Assembly: GCF_001645105.1 (NCBI RefSeq)
Contig: NZ_LKEG01000034.1
Coordinates: 223-64,222, forward strand
Length of the DNA: 64,000 nucleotides
Direction of reading: 5' to 3'
Source: Pseudomonas marginalis
Lineage (GTDB): Bacteria > Pseudomonadota > Gammaproteobacteria > Pseudomonadales > Pseudomonadaceae
Shown: positions 1 to 9,300 of the stretch, in pieces
Position numbering within the stretch: the stretch's first letter is position 1
Layout of the letters: every line of letters begins with the position of its first letter
Translations under genes and position numbers: made by a program
Notes under the pieces: generated by a model
What the model was told of the DNA's origin: nothing
What the model saw: only the letters and a program-made list of their open reading frames with translations
The model's database searches: none

Positions 1-130
1 AAGTGGGGCGAATTATAGACTTCCAGAATCTGCCGTCAACCCTTAATTTTGCTTTTCTATCAATTAGTTAGCATTGATTAAAAAACCACCAACAAAGAGC
101 CGCCAATACCCTCTATATAGAAGGAAGCAG
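1..130. other. Intergenic left edge, no gene seen
   Basis: AT-rich noncoding stretch downstream of the CoA-transferase stop. No convincing start codon with a ribosome binding site, hairpin or terminator was found here. It may hold the 3' or 5' flank of a gene lying to the left of the window. Confidence 0.5.
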
Positions 131-1351
131 TCAAATAACCCCCGCCGCCTTTAAAGCAACTATATTCGCCATGCCCAGCCCCAGTACTTCCTGAAGCACC
201 TCGGCCGTATGCTCACCCAGCAGAGGAGGCGCGCTCCGATACTCCACAGGCGTCTTCGACAACCGTATTGGGCTGGCAACCTGGGGCACCATCCCTGCCA
301 ACGCATGAGGCAACGCCATCGCCAAGCCGCGCGCCTTGACCTGCGGATCATCAAACACCTGGGCCAGGTCATTGATCGGCCCACAAGGCACACCCACCCG
401 CTCCAACTGCGATACCCACTCAGCCGTCGTCTTGAACACCGTAGCCTGGCGAATCAACGGAATCAGCTCCGCCCGATTGGCCACCCGCACCTTATTAGTA
501 GAGAAGCGCGGATCATCCGCCCACTGTGACCGCCCGGCCACTTCAGCAAACTTACGAAACTGCCCGTCATTACCCACCGTCAGGATGAAATCACCGTCGG
601 CCGTGGGAAAGTCCTGATAAGGCACGATGTTCGGGTGAGCATTCCCCAGGCGCTTGGGCGACGCTCCTGTCGTCAGATAATTCATCGCTTGGTTCGCCAG
701 GCATGCCACCTGCACGTCCAGTAACGCCATATCGATGTGCTGCCCACCACCGTCATGATCCCGATGAGCCAGTGCCGCCAAGATGGCAACGGTCGAGTAG
801 AGCCCCGTCAGGATGTCAGTCAGCGCGACGCCCACTTTCACCGGCCCAGCCCCCTCATCACCCTCGGGGCGACCAGTCAGGCTCATAAGCCCGCCGAGCC
901 CCTGGATCATGAAGTCATAACCCGCACGCGTAGCATATGGCCCCGTCTGACCGAAGCCAGTGATCGAGCAGTAGATCAACTCCGGGTTGATCTCCTTGAG
1001 CGACTCATAGTCCAGCCCATACGCAGCGAGACCACCCACCTTGAAGTTCTCGATCAGGATGTCTGACTTGGCCGCCAGCTCACGGACCAGCGCCTGCCCC
1101 TCCGGCCGCGTGAAATCGATAGTCACCGACTGCTTATTGCGATTGGCCGACAGGTAATAAGCCGCCTCACTGGTGTTCTCACCATAAGCATCCTTGAGGA
1201 ATGGCGGCCCCCAGGCGCGTGTGTCATCACCACTGCCCGGCCGTTCAACCTTGATCACCTCAGCCCCAAGGTCCGCGAGGATCTGCCCGGACCAGGGGCC
1301 CGCCAGTACTCGCGATAAGTCCAGTACCCGCAGATGCGAAAGCGCGCCCAT
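131..1351 (-). CDS. CaiB/BaiF family CoA-transferase (glutarate pathway)
   Basis: A 406-residue family III CoA-transferase, the usual length for the family. The N-terminal Rossmann-like region carries LRVLDLSRVLAGPW, and the likely catalytic aspartate is D146 in GYDFMIQGLGG. These enzymes move CoA between carboxylic acids by a ping-pong mechanism. The gene starts 12 bp after the glutaryl-CoA dehydrogenase stop on the same strand, with AGGAG six bases before the ATG, so the two are one transcription unit. The context suggests succinyl-CoA:glutarate CoA-transferase, activating glutarate from lysine breakdown for GcdH. PAO1 PA0446 sits in the same place as I recall it. The substrate is inferred from the neighbour; the family is clear. 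Confidence 0.93.
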   Translation of the reverse strand: MGALSHLRVLDLSRVLAGPWSGQILADLGAEVIKVERPGSGDDTRAWGPPFLKDAYGENTSEAAYYLSANRNKQSVTIDFTRPEGQALVRELAAKSDILIENFKVGGLAAYGLDYESLKEINPELIYCSITGFGQTGPYATRAGYDFMIQGLGGLMSLTGRPEGDEGAGPVKVGVALTDILTGLYSTVAILAALAHRDHDGGGQHIDMALLDVQVACLANQAMNYLTTGASPKRLGNAHPNIVPYQDFPTADGDFILTVGNDGQFRKFAEVAGRSQWADDPRFSTNKVRVANRAELIPLIRQATVFKTTAEWVSQLERVGVPCGPINDLAQVFDDPQVKARGLAMALPHALAGMVPQVASPIRLSKTPVEYRSAPPLLGEHTAEVLQEVLGLGMANIVALKAAGVI

Positions 1352-1363
1352 GCCGTGCTCCTA

Positions 1364-2545
1364 TTAATAGAACGCCTGAAGACCGGTTTGCGCGCGCCCC
1401 AGAATCAACGCATGCACGTCATGAGTACCTTCATAGGTATTCACCACCTCCAGGTTGACCAGATGACGTGCCACCCCGAACTCGTCGGAAATACCGTTGC
1501 CACCCAGCATGTCACGCGCCATGCGTGCGATATCCAGGGACTTGCCACACGAGTTGCGCTTCATGATCGACGTGATTTCAACCGCCGCCGTACCTTCGTC
1601 CTTCATCCGCCCCAAACGCAGGCAACCTTGCAGGGCCAGGGTGATCTCAGTCTGCATATCGGCCAGCTTCTTCTGGATCAACTGGGTCGCCGCCAATGGG
1701 CGCCCGAATTGATGGCGATCAAGCGTGTATTGGCGAGCGGTATGCCAGCAGAACTCGGCGGCCCCCAACGCCCCCCAGGAGATGCCATAGCGCGCCGAGT
1801 TAAGGCAGGTGAAGGGCCCCTTCAAACCGCGCACATCCGGAAAGATGTTCTCTTCCGGAACAAACACGTTATCCATGACGATTTCACCGGTGATGGAGGC
1901 GCGCAGCCCGACCTTGCCATGAATCGCCGGAGCGCTCAGGCCCTTCCAGCCTTTCTCCAGGACAAACCCACGAATATCGCCAGCATCGTCCTTACCCCAG
2001 ACCACAAACACATCCGCGATCGGACTATTGGTGATCCACATCTTCGCGCCCGTCAGGCTATAACCCCCCTCGACCTTGCGAGCACGAGTGATCATCGCAC
2101 CCGGATCGGAGCCATGATTGGGCTCAGTCAAGCCGAAACAACCGATCCATTCGCCAGAAGCCAGCTTCGGCAGGTACTTCTGTTTCTGTGCCTCAGTGCC
2201 GAACTCGTTGATCGGCACCATGACCAGTGACGACTGCACACTCATCATCGAGCGATAGCCGGAGTCGACACGCTCCACTTCGCGCGCGATCAACCCATAG
2301 CTGACGTAATTCAAGCCGCTGCCACCGTACTGCTCAGGGATCATCGCACCGAGCAAACCGGTCTCGCCCATCTCGCGAAAAATAGCAGGGTCGGTCTTTT
2401 CATGGCGAAAGGCTTCGAGCACACGCGGGGCCAACTTGTCTTGGGCGAACTGCTCAGCACTGTCGCGCACCATGCGCTCTTCTTCGGTGAGCTGTTGATC
2501 GAGCAGCAGTGGATCGATCCAGTTGAAGCTTGCCTTGCCAGCCAT
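1364..2545 (-). CDS. gcdH: Glutaryl-CoA dehydrogenase
   Basis: A 393-residue acyl-CoA dehydrogenase that oxidises and decarboxylates glutaryl-CoA to crotonyl-CoA with FAD, in lysine, hydroxylysine and tryptophan degradation. The acyl-CoA dehydrogenase N, middle and C domains are all present ([14 protein letters not shown], then [16 protein letters not shown], then the C-terminal helical bundle). The catalytic base is E372 in VNTYEGTHD, the arrangement of glutaryl-CoA dehydrogenases. The ATG is preceded by GAGG nine bases upstream. It is the first gene of a two-gene unit with the CoA-transferase and is divergent from a LysR regulator that probably controls it. Confidence 0.96.
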   Translation of the reverse strand: MAGKASFNWIDPLLLDQQLTEEERMVRDSAEQFAQDKLAPRVLEAFRHEKTDPAIFREMGETGLLGAMIPEQYGGSGLNYVSYGLIAREVERVDSGYRSMMSVQSSLVMVPINEFGTEAQKQKYLPKLASGEWIGCFGLTEPNHGSDPGAMITRARKVEGGYSLTGAKMWITNSPIADVFVVWGKDDAGDIRGFVLEKGWKGLSAPAIHGKVGLRASITGEIVMDNVFVPEENIFPDVRGLKGPFTCLNSARYGISWGALGAAEFCWHTARQYTLDRHQFGRPLAATQLIQKKLADMQTEITLALQGCLRLGRMKDEGTAAVEITSIMKRNSCGKSLDIARMARDMLGGNGISDEFGVARHLVNLEVVNTYEGTHDVHALILGRAQTGLQAFY

Positions 2546-2644
2546 GAATAAGTCCTCGCGGAAAGAATCGGAAGTCGTGGAAGCAGCCTAGGCCCGACAC
2601 GCGCAGAGGGCAAACGAGGTTTCCGCATAGGGTTGTGCTAATTT

Positions 2645-2693
2645 CTCACTTCGAAGTAGCCGAGAAAGGCGCATATGCGCTTTAGTAAGTGAG
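2645..2693. promoter_or_regulatory. Nested palindromes in the gcdH/gcdR divergent promoter
   Basis: A perfect 12-bp palindrome, GCGCATATGCGC (2669-2680), lies inside an outer inverted repeat, CTCACTT (2645-2651) and AAGTGAG (2687-2693). It lies in the 158 bp between the divergent gcdH and LysR starts, where a LysR-type regulator would bind. The repeats are seen directly; their operator role is inferred. Confidence 0.45.
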
Positions 2694-2703
2694 GACACGG
2701 TAT

Positions 2704-3603
2704 ATGCGCAGAAAAATTCCCAGCACCACCGCCCTTGTCAGTTTTGAAGCGGCAGCCCGCCACGAGAGCTTTACCAAGGCGGCGCAGGAGCTTTCGATCA
2801 CGCAAGGTGCCATCTGTCGACAGATCGCCAGCCTTGAAGAGTTTTTAAGTGTCGAGCTGTTTCGCCGCTCACGGCGTGGGGTAAAGCTTACAGAAGCGGG
2901 GCTGTCCTACAGTCGTCGCGTGGCCACGCAATTGGATGCGGTGGAACGCGATACGCTTTCCGTCATGGGTCAGCAGGGCGCTAACACCATCGAACTGGCC
3001 GTGGTCCCGACATTCGGTACTCAATGGCTGATTCCTCGCCTCAAGGACTTCCAACGCCAGCACCCCGAAGTCACCGTTAACCTCACGAACCGAACACGGC
3101 CCTTCCTGTTTGCCGACACTGAATTCGACGCCGCGATCTACTTCGGCGATGCCGACTGGTCCGGCACAGAATCCCACCGACTGATGGGGGAAAACCCTGT
3201 CCCAGTGTGCAGCCCTCGGCTATTGGGTAGCCGCACGCGGTTCAGTCCCCAGGAGATCGCAGAACTGCCGCTTCTGCAGCAGACCACACGCCCCTACGCG
3301 TGGCGCCAATGGTTCAACGCCCAACAACTGAACATACCCCGCGACATGACAGGCCCCCGATACGAGCTATTCTCGATGTTGTCCCAGGCCGCCATGCACG
3401 ATATGGGGATCGCGCTGATTCCACCGTTCCTCATCCAGCGCGAGCTTGAGGAGGGACAATTGCTGATCGCCAGCCCAGAGGCGCTGAGCAGCTCAAAGGC
3501 TTATTACCTGATGATTCCTGACAAAAAGGTCGAATCTGCCTCATTGCACGCCTTCAGGGATTGGCTTATCGACCAGTCCCAGCGCTACAGCCCCAGCATT
3601 TAA
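2704..3603 (+). CDS. gcdR: LysR-type regulator of glutarate catabolism
   Basis: LysR-family transcription factor of 299 residues from ATG 2704. I prefer this start over the upstream GTG at 2689 because GAGG at 2691-2694 is correctly spaced for it. The N-terminal winged helix (TALVSFEAAARHESFTKAAQELSITQGAICRQI) is followed by a substrate-binding domain to the C terminus. Family members bind as tetramers and respond to a pathway metabolite, here perhaps glutarate or glutaryl-CoA. It is transcribed away from gcdH, the usual layout for a LysR activator and its target, and matches the position of PA0448/GcdR as I recall it. The effector is not shown by the sequence. Confidence 0.9.
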   Translation: MRRKIPSTTALVSFEAAARHESFTKAAQELSITQGAICRQIASLEEFLSVELFRRSRRGVKLTEAGLSYSRRVATQLDAVERDTLSVMGQQGANTIELAVVPTFGTQWLIPRLKDFQRQHPEVTVNLTNRTRPFLFADTEFDAAIYFGDADWSGTESHRLMGENPVPVCSPRLLGSRTRFSPQEIAELPLLQQTTRPYAWRQWFNAQQLNIPRDMTGPRYELFSMLSQAAMHDMGIALIPPFLIQRELEEGQLLIASPEALSSSKAYYLMIPDKKVESASLHAFRDWLIDQSQRYSPSI

Positions 3604-3616
3604 AGGCCACAACCGT

Positions 3617-3645
3617 GTTACTGACTTTGTAGTCAGTAACTTTTT
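3617..3645 (+). terminator. Rho-independent terminator after gcdR
   Basis: A perfect 9-bp stem (GTTACTGAC and GTCAGTAAC) with a six-base loop, followed by TTTTT, 14 bp after the gcdR stop. Confidence 0.85.
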
Positions 3646-4055
3646 AATCCTACAGATATACGTATATGTCGCATTTCAGCAGACTGTATCTGTCAGTCCA
3701 AGAAAAGGCTCAAAGCCATGATCTACTTGGCTTATAGCGACTGTCACAAGCCAATAGCCGACTATTCACACCGGCGATGGCAAAAGAGTGCAAAACTGCC
3801 TGCAGCCCTTTAAGCCCATGTATTTGAAGAGGTTATTTCAGCGTATTGCGACAATCAGTCACAGGGTGACTTGTAGTTAATTTTTCGTCACCCGTCATAA
3901 TCCCTTGAAGGCCGTAAAGTTCGCCTGCAAAATGCCGCGCCCCGCTGTCATTTCAGCGGGATCGTGCTGATCGGCCGCCCCAGTTGCGCCACTCGCGGTG
4001 CACTGGCCTTTTTACAAAAAGATCAAAAGCAAAAAGATCATGCAGGAGATTTGAC
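3646..4055 (+). promoter_or_regulatory. Leader and promoter region upstream of pntAA
   Basis: About 410 bp without a credible gene. It contains a 7-bp GC stem (CCCGCTG, 3941-3947; CAGCGGG, 3954-3960) with a six-base loop about 95 bp before the pntAA start. The stem has no T-run, so it is a 5'-leader hairpin rather than a terminator. No clear promoter boxes were identified. Confidence 0.4.
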
Positions 4056-5177
4056 GTGCACATTGGTGTTCCTCTCGAAACCCAGACCGGTGAAACGCGG
4101 GTGGCTGCCACCCCGGAAACCATCAAGAAGCTGATCGGCCAGGGCCATAAGGTCACTGTACAAAGCGGGGCAGGCCTAAAGGCCAGCGTCGTGGACAATG
4201 CCTATGAAGCGGCAGGCGCAACCATTGGCAGTGCCAACGATGCGTTTGGCGCCGAGCTGATTCTCAAGGTGGTGGCCCCCAGCGACAGCGAGCTGGCGCT
4301 GATCAAAAGCGGCACCGTGTTGGTGGGCATGCTCAATCCGTTCAGCAATGAAACCATTGCCAAGCTCGCCGAACGCGGCATCACGGCCTTTGCCCTTGAA
4401 GCAGCGCCACGCACCTCACGGGCCCAGAGCCTCGACGTGCTGTCATCCCAGGCCAACATCGCCGGCTATAAAGCCGTGTTGCTGGCTGCGCATCATTACC
4501 CGCGCTTCATGCCGATGCTGATGACGGCCGCAGGCACCGTGAAAGCCGCGCGCGTACTGATCCTGGGCGCCGGTGTCGCAGGCCTGCAAGCCATTGCCAC
4601 AGCGAAACGCCTGGGTGCAGTGATCGAAGCGTCTGACGTGCGCCCGGCCGTTAAAGAGCAGATCGAATCCCTGGGTGCCAAATTCGTCGACGTGCCTTAC
4701 GAAACCGATGAAGAACGCGAATGCGCCGTCGGGGTCGGTGGCTATGCACGCCCAATGCCGACCAGCTGGATGCAGCGCCAGGCCCTGGCCGTGCACGAGC
4801 GCGCCAAGCAGGCCGACATCGTCATTACCACCGCCCTGATCCCCGGCCGAAAAGCGCCGACCCTGCTCAGCGCCGAAACCGTCGCACAGATGAAGCCCGG
4901 CTCAGTGGTCATCGACCTCGCCGCCGCCCAAGGCGGCAACTGCCCGCTGACCGTCGCCGACCAGGTGGTGGTGGAAAATGGCGTGATCATCTGCGGCCCG
5001 ACCAACCTGGCCGGTGCCGTCGCTGCCGACGCCTCAGCTTTGTATGCGCGCAACCTGCTGGACTTCCTGAAACTGGTCTTCACCAAGGAAGGGCAGTTTG
5101 AAATCAACCTCGAAGACGACATCGTCGCTGCGTGCCTGATGTGCCGCGACGGCCAAGTCATCCGCAAAAACGCCTAA
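4056..5177 (+). CDS. pntAA: NAD(P) transhydrogenase subunit alpha, part 1
   Basis: A 373-residue domain I subunit that binds NAD(H) in the proton-translocating transhydrogenase, which drives NADPH formation from NADH using the proton gradient. I take the start as GTG 4056, with AGGAG at 4044-4048; upstream in-frame codons lack a ribosome site and the family begins MHIGVPLE. The alanine dehydrogenase/PNT N-terminal domain opens with GVPLETQTGETRVAATP, and the nucleotide-binding fold shows ILGAGVAGLQAIATAKRLGA. The membrane part of alpha is a separate gene just downstream, as in other pseudomonads with a split alpha subunit. Confidence 0.96.
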   Translation: MHIGVPLETQTGETRVAATPETIKKLIGQGHKVTVQSGAGLKASVVDNAYEAAGATIGSANDAFGAELILKVVAPSDSELALIKSGTVLVGMLNPFSNETIAKLAERGITAFALEAAPRTSRAQSLDVLSSQANIAGYKAVLLAAHHYPRFMPMLMTAAGTVKAARVLILGAGVAGLQAIATAKRLGAVIEASDVRPAVKEQIESLGAKFVDVPYETDEERECAVGVGGYARPMPTSWMQRQALAVHERAKQADIVITTALIPGRKAPTLLSAETVAQMKPGSVVIDLAAAQGGNCPLTVADQVVVENGVIICGPTNLAGAVAADASALYARNLLDFLKLVFTKEGQFEINLEDDIVAACLMCRDGQVIRKNA

Positions 5178-5192
5178 GCAGGGATTCAGACG

Positions 5193-5513
5193 ATGGAAGA
5201 GCTTATCTCCCCCGGTATCTACAACCTGATCATCTTTGTGCTGGCGATTTATGTCGGTTACCACGTGGTCTGGAACGTAACGCCCGCGCTGCACACGCCA
5301 TTGATGGCGGTGACCAACGCCATTTCCGCGATCGTGATCGTCGGCGCCATGCTCGCCGCAGCCCTCACCGTCACACCACTGGGCAAGACCATGGGCACGC
5401 TGGCCGTGGCACTGGCAGCAGTGAACGTATTCGGTGGCTTCCTGGTCACCCGCCGCATGCTTGAGATGTTCAAGAAGAAAGCCCCGAAAGCAAAAGAAGA
5501 GGCGCCGAAGTAA
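5193..5513 (+). CDS. pntAB: NAD(P) transhydrogenase subunit alpha, part 2
   Basis: A 106-residue membrane protein supplying the transmembrane portion of the alpha subunit. Three hydrophobic helices are visible (about residues 8-25, 38-60 and 64-85), ending in a lysine-rich tail ([14 protein letters not shown]). It lies 15 bp after pntAA, and its TAA stop overlaps the pntB ATG (TAATG), indicating coupled translation. Confidence 0.95.
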   Translation: MEELISPGIYNLIIFVLAIYVGYHVVWNVTPALHTPLMAVTNAISAIVIVGAMLAAALTVTPLGKTMGTLAVALAAVNVFGGFLVTRRMLEMFKKKAPKAKEEAPK

Positions 5514-6949
5514 TGAGCATGAATCTGGTAACGACGCTCTACCTGATCGCGTCGATCTGCTTCATCCAGGCCCTCAAAGGCCTGTCACATCCGACCACGT
5601 CGCGGCGCGGCAACCTGTTCGGGATGCTCGGCATGGCGCTGGCGGTACTTACCACGGTGGGCCTCATCTATAAGCTGGGCGCTGAGCTCGCCACCGCCGG
5701 CATCGGCTATGTGATCGTCGGCCTGCTGATCGGCGGCACCGCCGGTTCGATCATGGCCAAGCGCGTAGAAATGACCAAGATGCCGGAGCTGGTGGCGTTC
5801 ATGCACAGCATGATCGGTCTCGCCGCCGTGTTTATTGCGATTGCCGCGGTGGTCGAGCCGCAATCCCTGGGCATCGTCAAACACCTGGGCGACTCGATTC
5901 CAGCCGGTAACCGCCTGGAGCTGTTTCTCGGCGCGGCCATCGGCGCAATTACGTTCTCCGGCTCGGTGATCGCGTTCGGCAAGCTGTCGGGCAAGTACAA
6001 GTTCCGTCTGTTCCAAGGCGCACCGGTACAGTTCGGAGGCCAGCACAAGCTGAACCTGGTGCTCGGCCTCGCAACACTTGGCCTCGGCCTGGCGTTCATG
6101 TTCACCGGCAACCTCACCGCCTTTGCCCTGATGTTGGCCCTGGCCTTCGTGCTTGGCGTGCTGATCATCATCCCGATCGGCGGCGCGGACATGCCGGTGG
6201 TGGTGTCGATGCTCAACAGCTACTCCGGCTGGGCAGCGGCGGGCATCGGCTTCTCGCTGAACAACTCGATGCTGATCATCGCCGGCTCCCTGGTGGGCTC
6301 CAGCGGCGCAATCCTCTCGTACATTATGTGCAAGGCGATGAACCGTTCCTTCTTTAACGTACTGCTCGGCGGTTTCGGCAATGCGCCGGATGCCGGCGCG
6401 ACGGCGGGCTCGAAAGAAGCGCGCCCGGTGAAATCCGGTTCGGCCGACGACGCGACCTTCCTGCTGACCAACGCCGACACCGTGATCATTGTGCCGGGCT
6501 ACGGCCTAGCAGTGGCGCGAGCGCAACACGCACTCAAGGAACTGACCGAGAAGCTGACTCATCGCGGCGTCACCGTGAAATACGCGATTCACCCAGTGGC
6601 GGGCCGTATGCCAGGGCACATGAACGTACTGCTCGCCGAGGCGGAGGTGCCTTACGACCAAGTGTTCGAAATGGAAGACATCAACTCCGAGTTCGGCCAG
6701 GCCGATGTGGTGCTGGTGCTTGGCGCGAACGACGTGGTCAACCCGGCCGCCAAAAACGACCCGAACTCGCCGATTGCCGGCATGCCGATCCTCGAGGCGT
6801 TCAAGGCCAAAACCATCATCGTCAATAAGCGCTCGATGGCCAGCGGTTATGCCGGTTTGGATAACGAGCTGTTCTATCTGGACAAGACCATGATGGTCTT
6901 CGGAGATGCCAAGAAGGTCATTGAAGACATGGTCAAAGCCGTCGAGTAA
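5513..6949 (+). CDS. pntB: NAD(P) transhydrogenase subunit beta
   Basis: A 478-residue beta subunit. The first ~280 residues are about nine membrane helices forming part of the proton channel. After a linker, the C-terminal ~180 residues are the NADP(H)-binding domain III, with the fingerprint VIIVPGYGLAVARAQHAL and later VLVLGANDVVNPAA. The length is normal for the family. It is the last gene of pntAA-pntAB-pntB and is followed by a strong terminator. Confidence 0.97.
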   Translation: MSMNLVTTLYLIASICFIQALKGLSHPTTSRRGNLFGMLGMALAVLTTVGLIYKLGAELATAGIGYVIVGLLIGGTAGSIMAKRVEMTKMPELVAFMHSMIGLAAVFIAIAAVVEPQSLGIVKHLGDSIPAGNRLELFLGAAIGAITFSGSVIAFGKLSGKYKFRLFQGAPVQFGGQHKLNLVLGLATLGLGLAFMFTGNLTAFALMLALAFVLGVLIIIPIGGADMPVVVSMLNSYSGWAAAGIGFSLNNSMLIIAGSLVGSSGAILSYIMCKAMNRSFFNVLLGGFGNAPDAGATAGSKEARPVKSGSADDATFLLTNADTVIIVPGYGLAVARAQHALKELTEKLTHRGVTVKYAIHPVAGRMPGHMNVLLAEAEVPYDQVFEMEDINSEFGQADVVLVLGANDVVNPAAKNDPNSPIAGMPILEAFKAKTIIVNKRSMASGYAGLDNELFYLDKTMMVFGDAKKVIEDMVKAVE

Positions 6950-6971
6950 CACTGCTTCAGCGCAATACTCG

Positions 6972-7003
6972 AAACCCCGGCCTCTTGTAGGCTGGGGTTT
7001 TTT
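6972..7003 (+). terminator. Rho-independent terminator of the pnt operon
   Basis: An 11-bp stem, AAACCCCGGCC paired with GGCTGGGGTTT (one G-U), loop TCTTGTA, followed by a run of six T, 22 bp after pntB. Confidence 0.92.
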
Positions 7004-7128
7004 ATTACTGCATGAAACCCGACCAAAGGCTCTAAATCGCTACCTGGCATTCGACCATGGTAGCGGGCCGATTTTTTTTGAAATCACTAAACTGCGCACC
7101 TTGCTTCCGTAGCCCGAGATAAGAATCC

Positions 7129-8622
7129 ATGTACCGTGATCGCATCCGCTTGCCTTCGTTGTTGAACAAGGTCATGAGCGCGGCAGACGCCGCCGCACTG
7201 ATCGAAGACGGCATGACCGTCGGCATGAGCGGCTTCACCCGTGCCGGTGAAGCCAAGGCCGTCCCCCACGCCTTGGCCGAGCGCGCCAAGACTTCTCCGC
7301 TGAAAATCACCCTGATGACCGGCGCCAGCCTGGGCAATGACCTGGATAAGCAATTGACCGAAGCCGGCGTGCTGTCCCGACGCATGCCGTTTCAGGTCGA
7401 CAGTACCTTGCGCAAAGCGATCAACGCCGGCGAAGTGATGTTTATCGACCAGCACTTGTCGGAAACCGTCGAGCAATTGCGTAACAACCAACTCAAGCTG
7501 CCTGACATTGCAGTGATTGAAGCGGTCGCAATCACGGAACAGGGGCATATTGTGCCCACCACGTCTGTGGGTAACTCGGCCAGCTTCGCGATTTTCGCCA
7601 AGCAGGTGATTGTCGAGATCAACATGGCGCACAACCCCAACCTGGAAGGGCTGCACGACATCTATATCCCGACCTACCGGCCGACGCGCACGCCGATCCC
7701 GTTGGTGAAAGTCGATGATCGCATTGGCAGCACCGCCATCCCGATCCCACCGGAAAAAATCGTCGCCATCGTGATCACCAACCAGGCTGACTCGGCCTCT
7801 ACCGTGACGCCGCCCGACAGCGACACACAAGGCATCGCCAATCACCTGATCAACTTCCTCAAACAGGAAGTCGATGCGGGACGCATGACCAACAAGCTCG
7901 GCCCGCTGCAGGCAGGGATCGGCAACATCGCCAACGCAGTGATGTGCGGATTGATCGACTCGCCGTTCGAAGACCTCACCATGTATTCGGAAGTGTTGCA
8001 GGACTCGACCTTCGACCTGATCGATGCAGGCAAATTGAGCTTCGCTTCGGGCAGCTCGATCACGTTGTCAGAGCGACGCAATGCCGATGTGTTCGGCAAC
8101 CTGGAACACTACAAAGACAAGCTGGTACTGCGCCCGCAGGAAATCTCCAATCACCCTGAGGTGGTGCGTCGGTTGGGCATCATCGGTATCAACACCGCAC
8201 TGGAGTTCGACATCTACGGCAACGTCAATTCCACCCATATCTGCGGCACGCGCATGATGAACGGCATTGGCGGCTCCGGGGATTTCGCGCGCAACGCGCA
8301 CTTGGCGATCTTCGTGACCAAGTCGATTGCCAAGGGCGGGGCAATTTCCAGCGTAGTGCCGATGGTCAGTCATGTGGACCACACCGAGCATGACGTCGAC
8401 ATCCTGGTGACCGAAGTCGGGCTGGCTGACCTGCGTGGCCTGGCGCCACGGGAACGAGCGCGGGTGATCATCGACAACTGTGTGCACCCGGCGTACCGCG
8501 ATGCGCTGAACAGTTACTTCGATGCTGCCTGCGCGATCGGCGGGCATACCCCGCACATCCTGCGCGAAGCACTGAGCTGGCACATTAACCTGGAAGAAAC
8601 CGGGCACATGCTCAAGGCCTGA
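7129..8622 (+). CDS. Acetyl-CoA hydrolase/succinyl-CoA:acetate CoA-transferase family
   Basis: A 497-residue family I-type CoA-transferase with the acetyl-CoA hydrolase/transferase N- and C-terminal domains. The N-terminal half shows GMTVGMSGFTRAGEAK, and the C-terminal half has MYSEVLQD, which probably carries the catalytic glutamate, and GTRMMNGIGGSGDFARNA. Relatives move CoA between acetate, propionate or succinate, or hydrolyse acetyl-CoA. Sequence alone does not decide between these. It has its own promoter region after the pnt terminator and is followed by a long hairpin. Confidence 0.9.
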   Translation: MYRDRIRLPSLLNKVMSAADAAALIEDGMTVGMSGFTRAGEAKAVPHALAERAKTSPLKITLMTGASLGNDLDKQLTEAGVLSRRMPFQVDSTLRKAINAGEVMFIDQHLSETVEQLRNNQLKLPDIAVIEAVAITEQGHIVPTTSVGNSASFAIFAKQVIVEINMAHNPNLEGLHDIYIPTYRPTRTPIPLVKVDDRIGSTAIPIPPEKIVAIVITNQADSASTVTPPDSDTQGIANHLINFLKQEVDAGRMTNKLGPLQAGIGNIANAVMCGLIDSPFEDLTMYSEVLQDSTFDLIDAGKLSFASGSSITLSERRNADVFGNLEHYKDKLVLRPQEISNHPEVVRRLGIIGINTALEFDIYGNVNSTHICGTRMMNGIGGSGDFARNAHLAIFVTKSIAKGGAISSVVPMVSHVDHTEHDVDILVTEVGLADLRGLAPRERARVIIDNCVHPAYRDALNSYFDAACAIGGHTPHILREALSWHINLEETGHMLKA

Positions 8623-8633
8623 TTGATACAGAT

Positions 8634-8667
8634 CCGAGCTGATGCAAATACAGTTTCATCAGCTCGG
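8634..8667 (+). terminator. Hairpin after the CoA-transferase gene
   Basis: A perfect 11-bp stem (CCGAGCTGATG and CATCAGCTCGG) with a 12-nt loop starts 12 bp after the stop codon. There is no strong T-run, so termination is probable but not certain. Confidence 0.55.
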
Positions 8668-8690
8668 CCTTGTCGCTGCCACTTCTTAAA

Positions 8691-8862
8691 AAAACTGTAC
8701 TGCTGTACCGGTCATTTCCTACCGAAATATCCCACACCCCTCTTCGAAAATGACCATTTCGCACCACTTAAGTGCAGACAGGTACAGTTGCCCTATTTTC
8801 GTACAGTACAGCGTCTATAAACAGTTAACTGGCCCCTCACAATACAGGTGAACTGTATCTAG
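8691..8862 (+). promoter_or_regulatory. Repeated GTACAG motifs upstream of the first DUF1127 gene
   Basis: This stretch carries GACAGGTACAGTT (8777-8789), GTACAGTACA (8801-8810) and AACAGTTAAC (8820-8829), with further ACAGT/CTGTA variants, including an inverted copy near 8693-8711. The copies are spaced about 19-20 bp, one face of the helix. The exact 13-mer recurs at 9301-9313 before the second DUF1127 gene. This resembles arrays of direct-repeat operators bound by GntR/MocR-type regulators; that assignment is inference. Confidence 0.5.
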
Positions 8863-8940
8863 AGAGTCTTGCGCCGGGAGAGGATCATTGGCATCAGTTA
8901 AACCACTACCTAATCCCGCCACAAGCGGAAGGATGTCATC

Positions 8941-9156
8941 ATGGAACGTACACTCAGTTCCGAACTGTTCTTTGAAGAAAAAGCTGTAAACACCCAGGCT
9001 TCCCTGCCTCTGCGCGTTATCGCCAACCTGATGTTGTGGCAGCGCCGCATCTCCAGCCGCCACCAACTGGCTCGCCTGGATTCGCGTCTGCTGGCTGACG
9101 CAGGCATCAGCGAAGCTCAACGTTACGAAGAGCTGAGCAAGCCGTTCTGGCGCTGA
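8941..9156 (+). CDS. DUF1127 domain microprotein
   Basis: A 71-residue basic protein with a C-terminal DUF1127 region (about residues 28-71: LWQRRISSRHQLARLD, then LADAGISEAQRYEELSKPFW). DUF1127 proteins are small, arginine-rich and often stress- or phosphate-responsive; some have RNA-binding roles in alphaproteobacteria. GGAAGG lies eight bases before the ATG. A second DUF1127 gene lies 263 bp downstream and shares the ending LSKPFWR. Function here is unknown. Confidence 0.85.
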   Translation: MERTLSSELFFEEKAVNTQASLPLRVIANLMLWQRRISSRHQLARLDSRLLADAGISEAQRYEELSKPFWR

Positions 9157-9218
9157 TTTAGCGCTCGCTGGCCCTGACCTGACGGGTCCACTGCCAGCAA
9201 CCTGATTTGTCAAAACAG

Positions 9219-9253
9219 AGCCCGCCCCGGGAAACCGGAGGCGGGCTTTGTTG
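9219..9253 (+). terminator. Rho-independent terminator after DUF1127 gene 1
   Basis: Stem AGCCCGCC (9219-9226) and GGCGGGCT (9240-9247), with a nested CCGG/CCGG pairing in the loop, followed by TTGTTGTTT. Confidence 0.85.
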
Positions 9254-9300
9254 TTTCCGGGTTTGGGGTTTTGAGCGTAAAAACAGAAGCCGTTCTCAAT

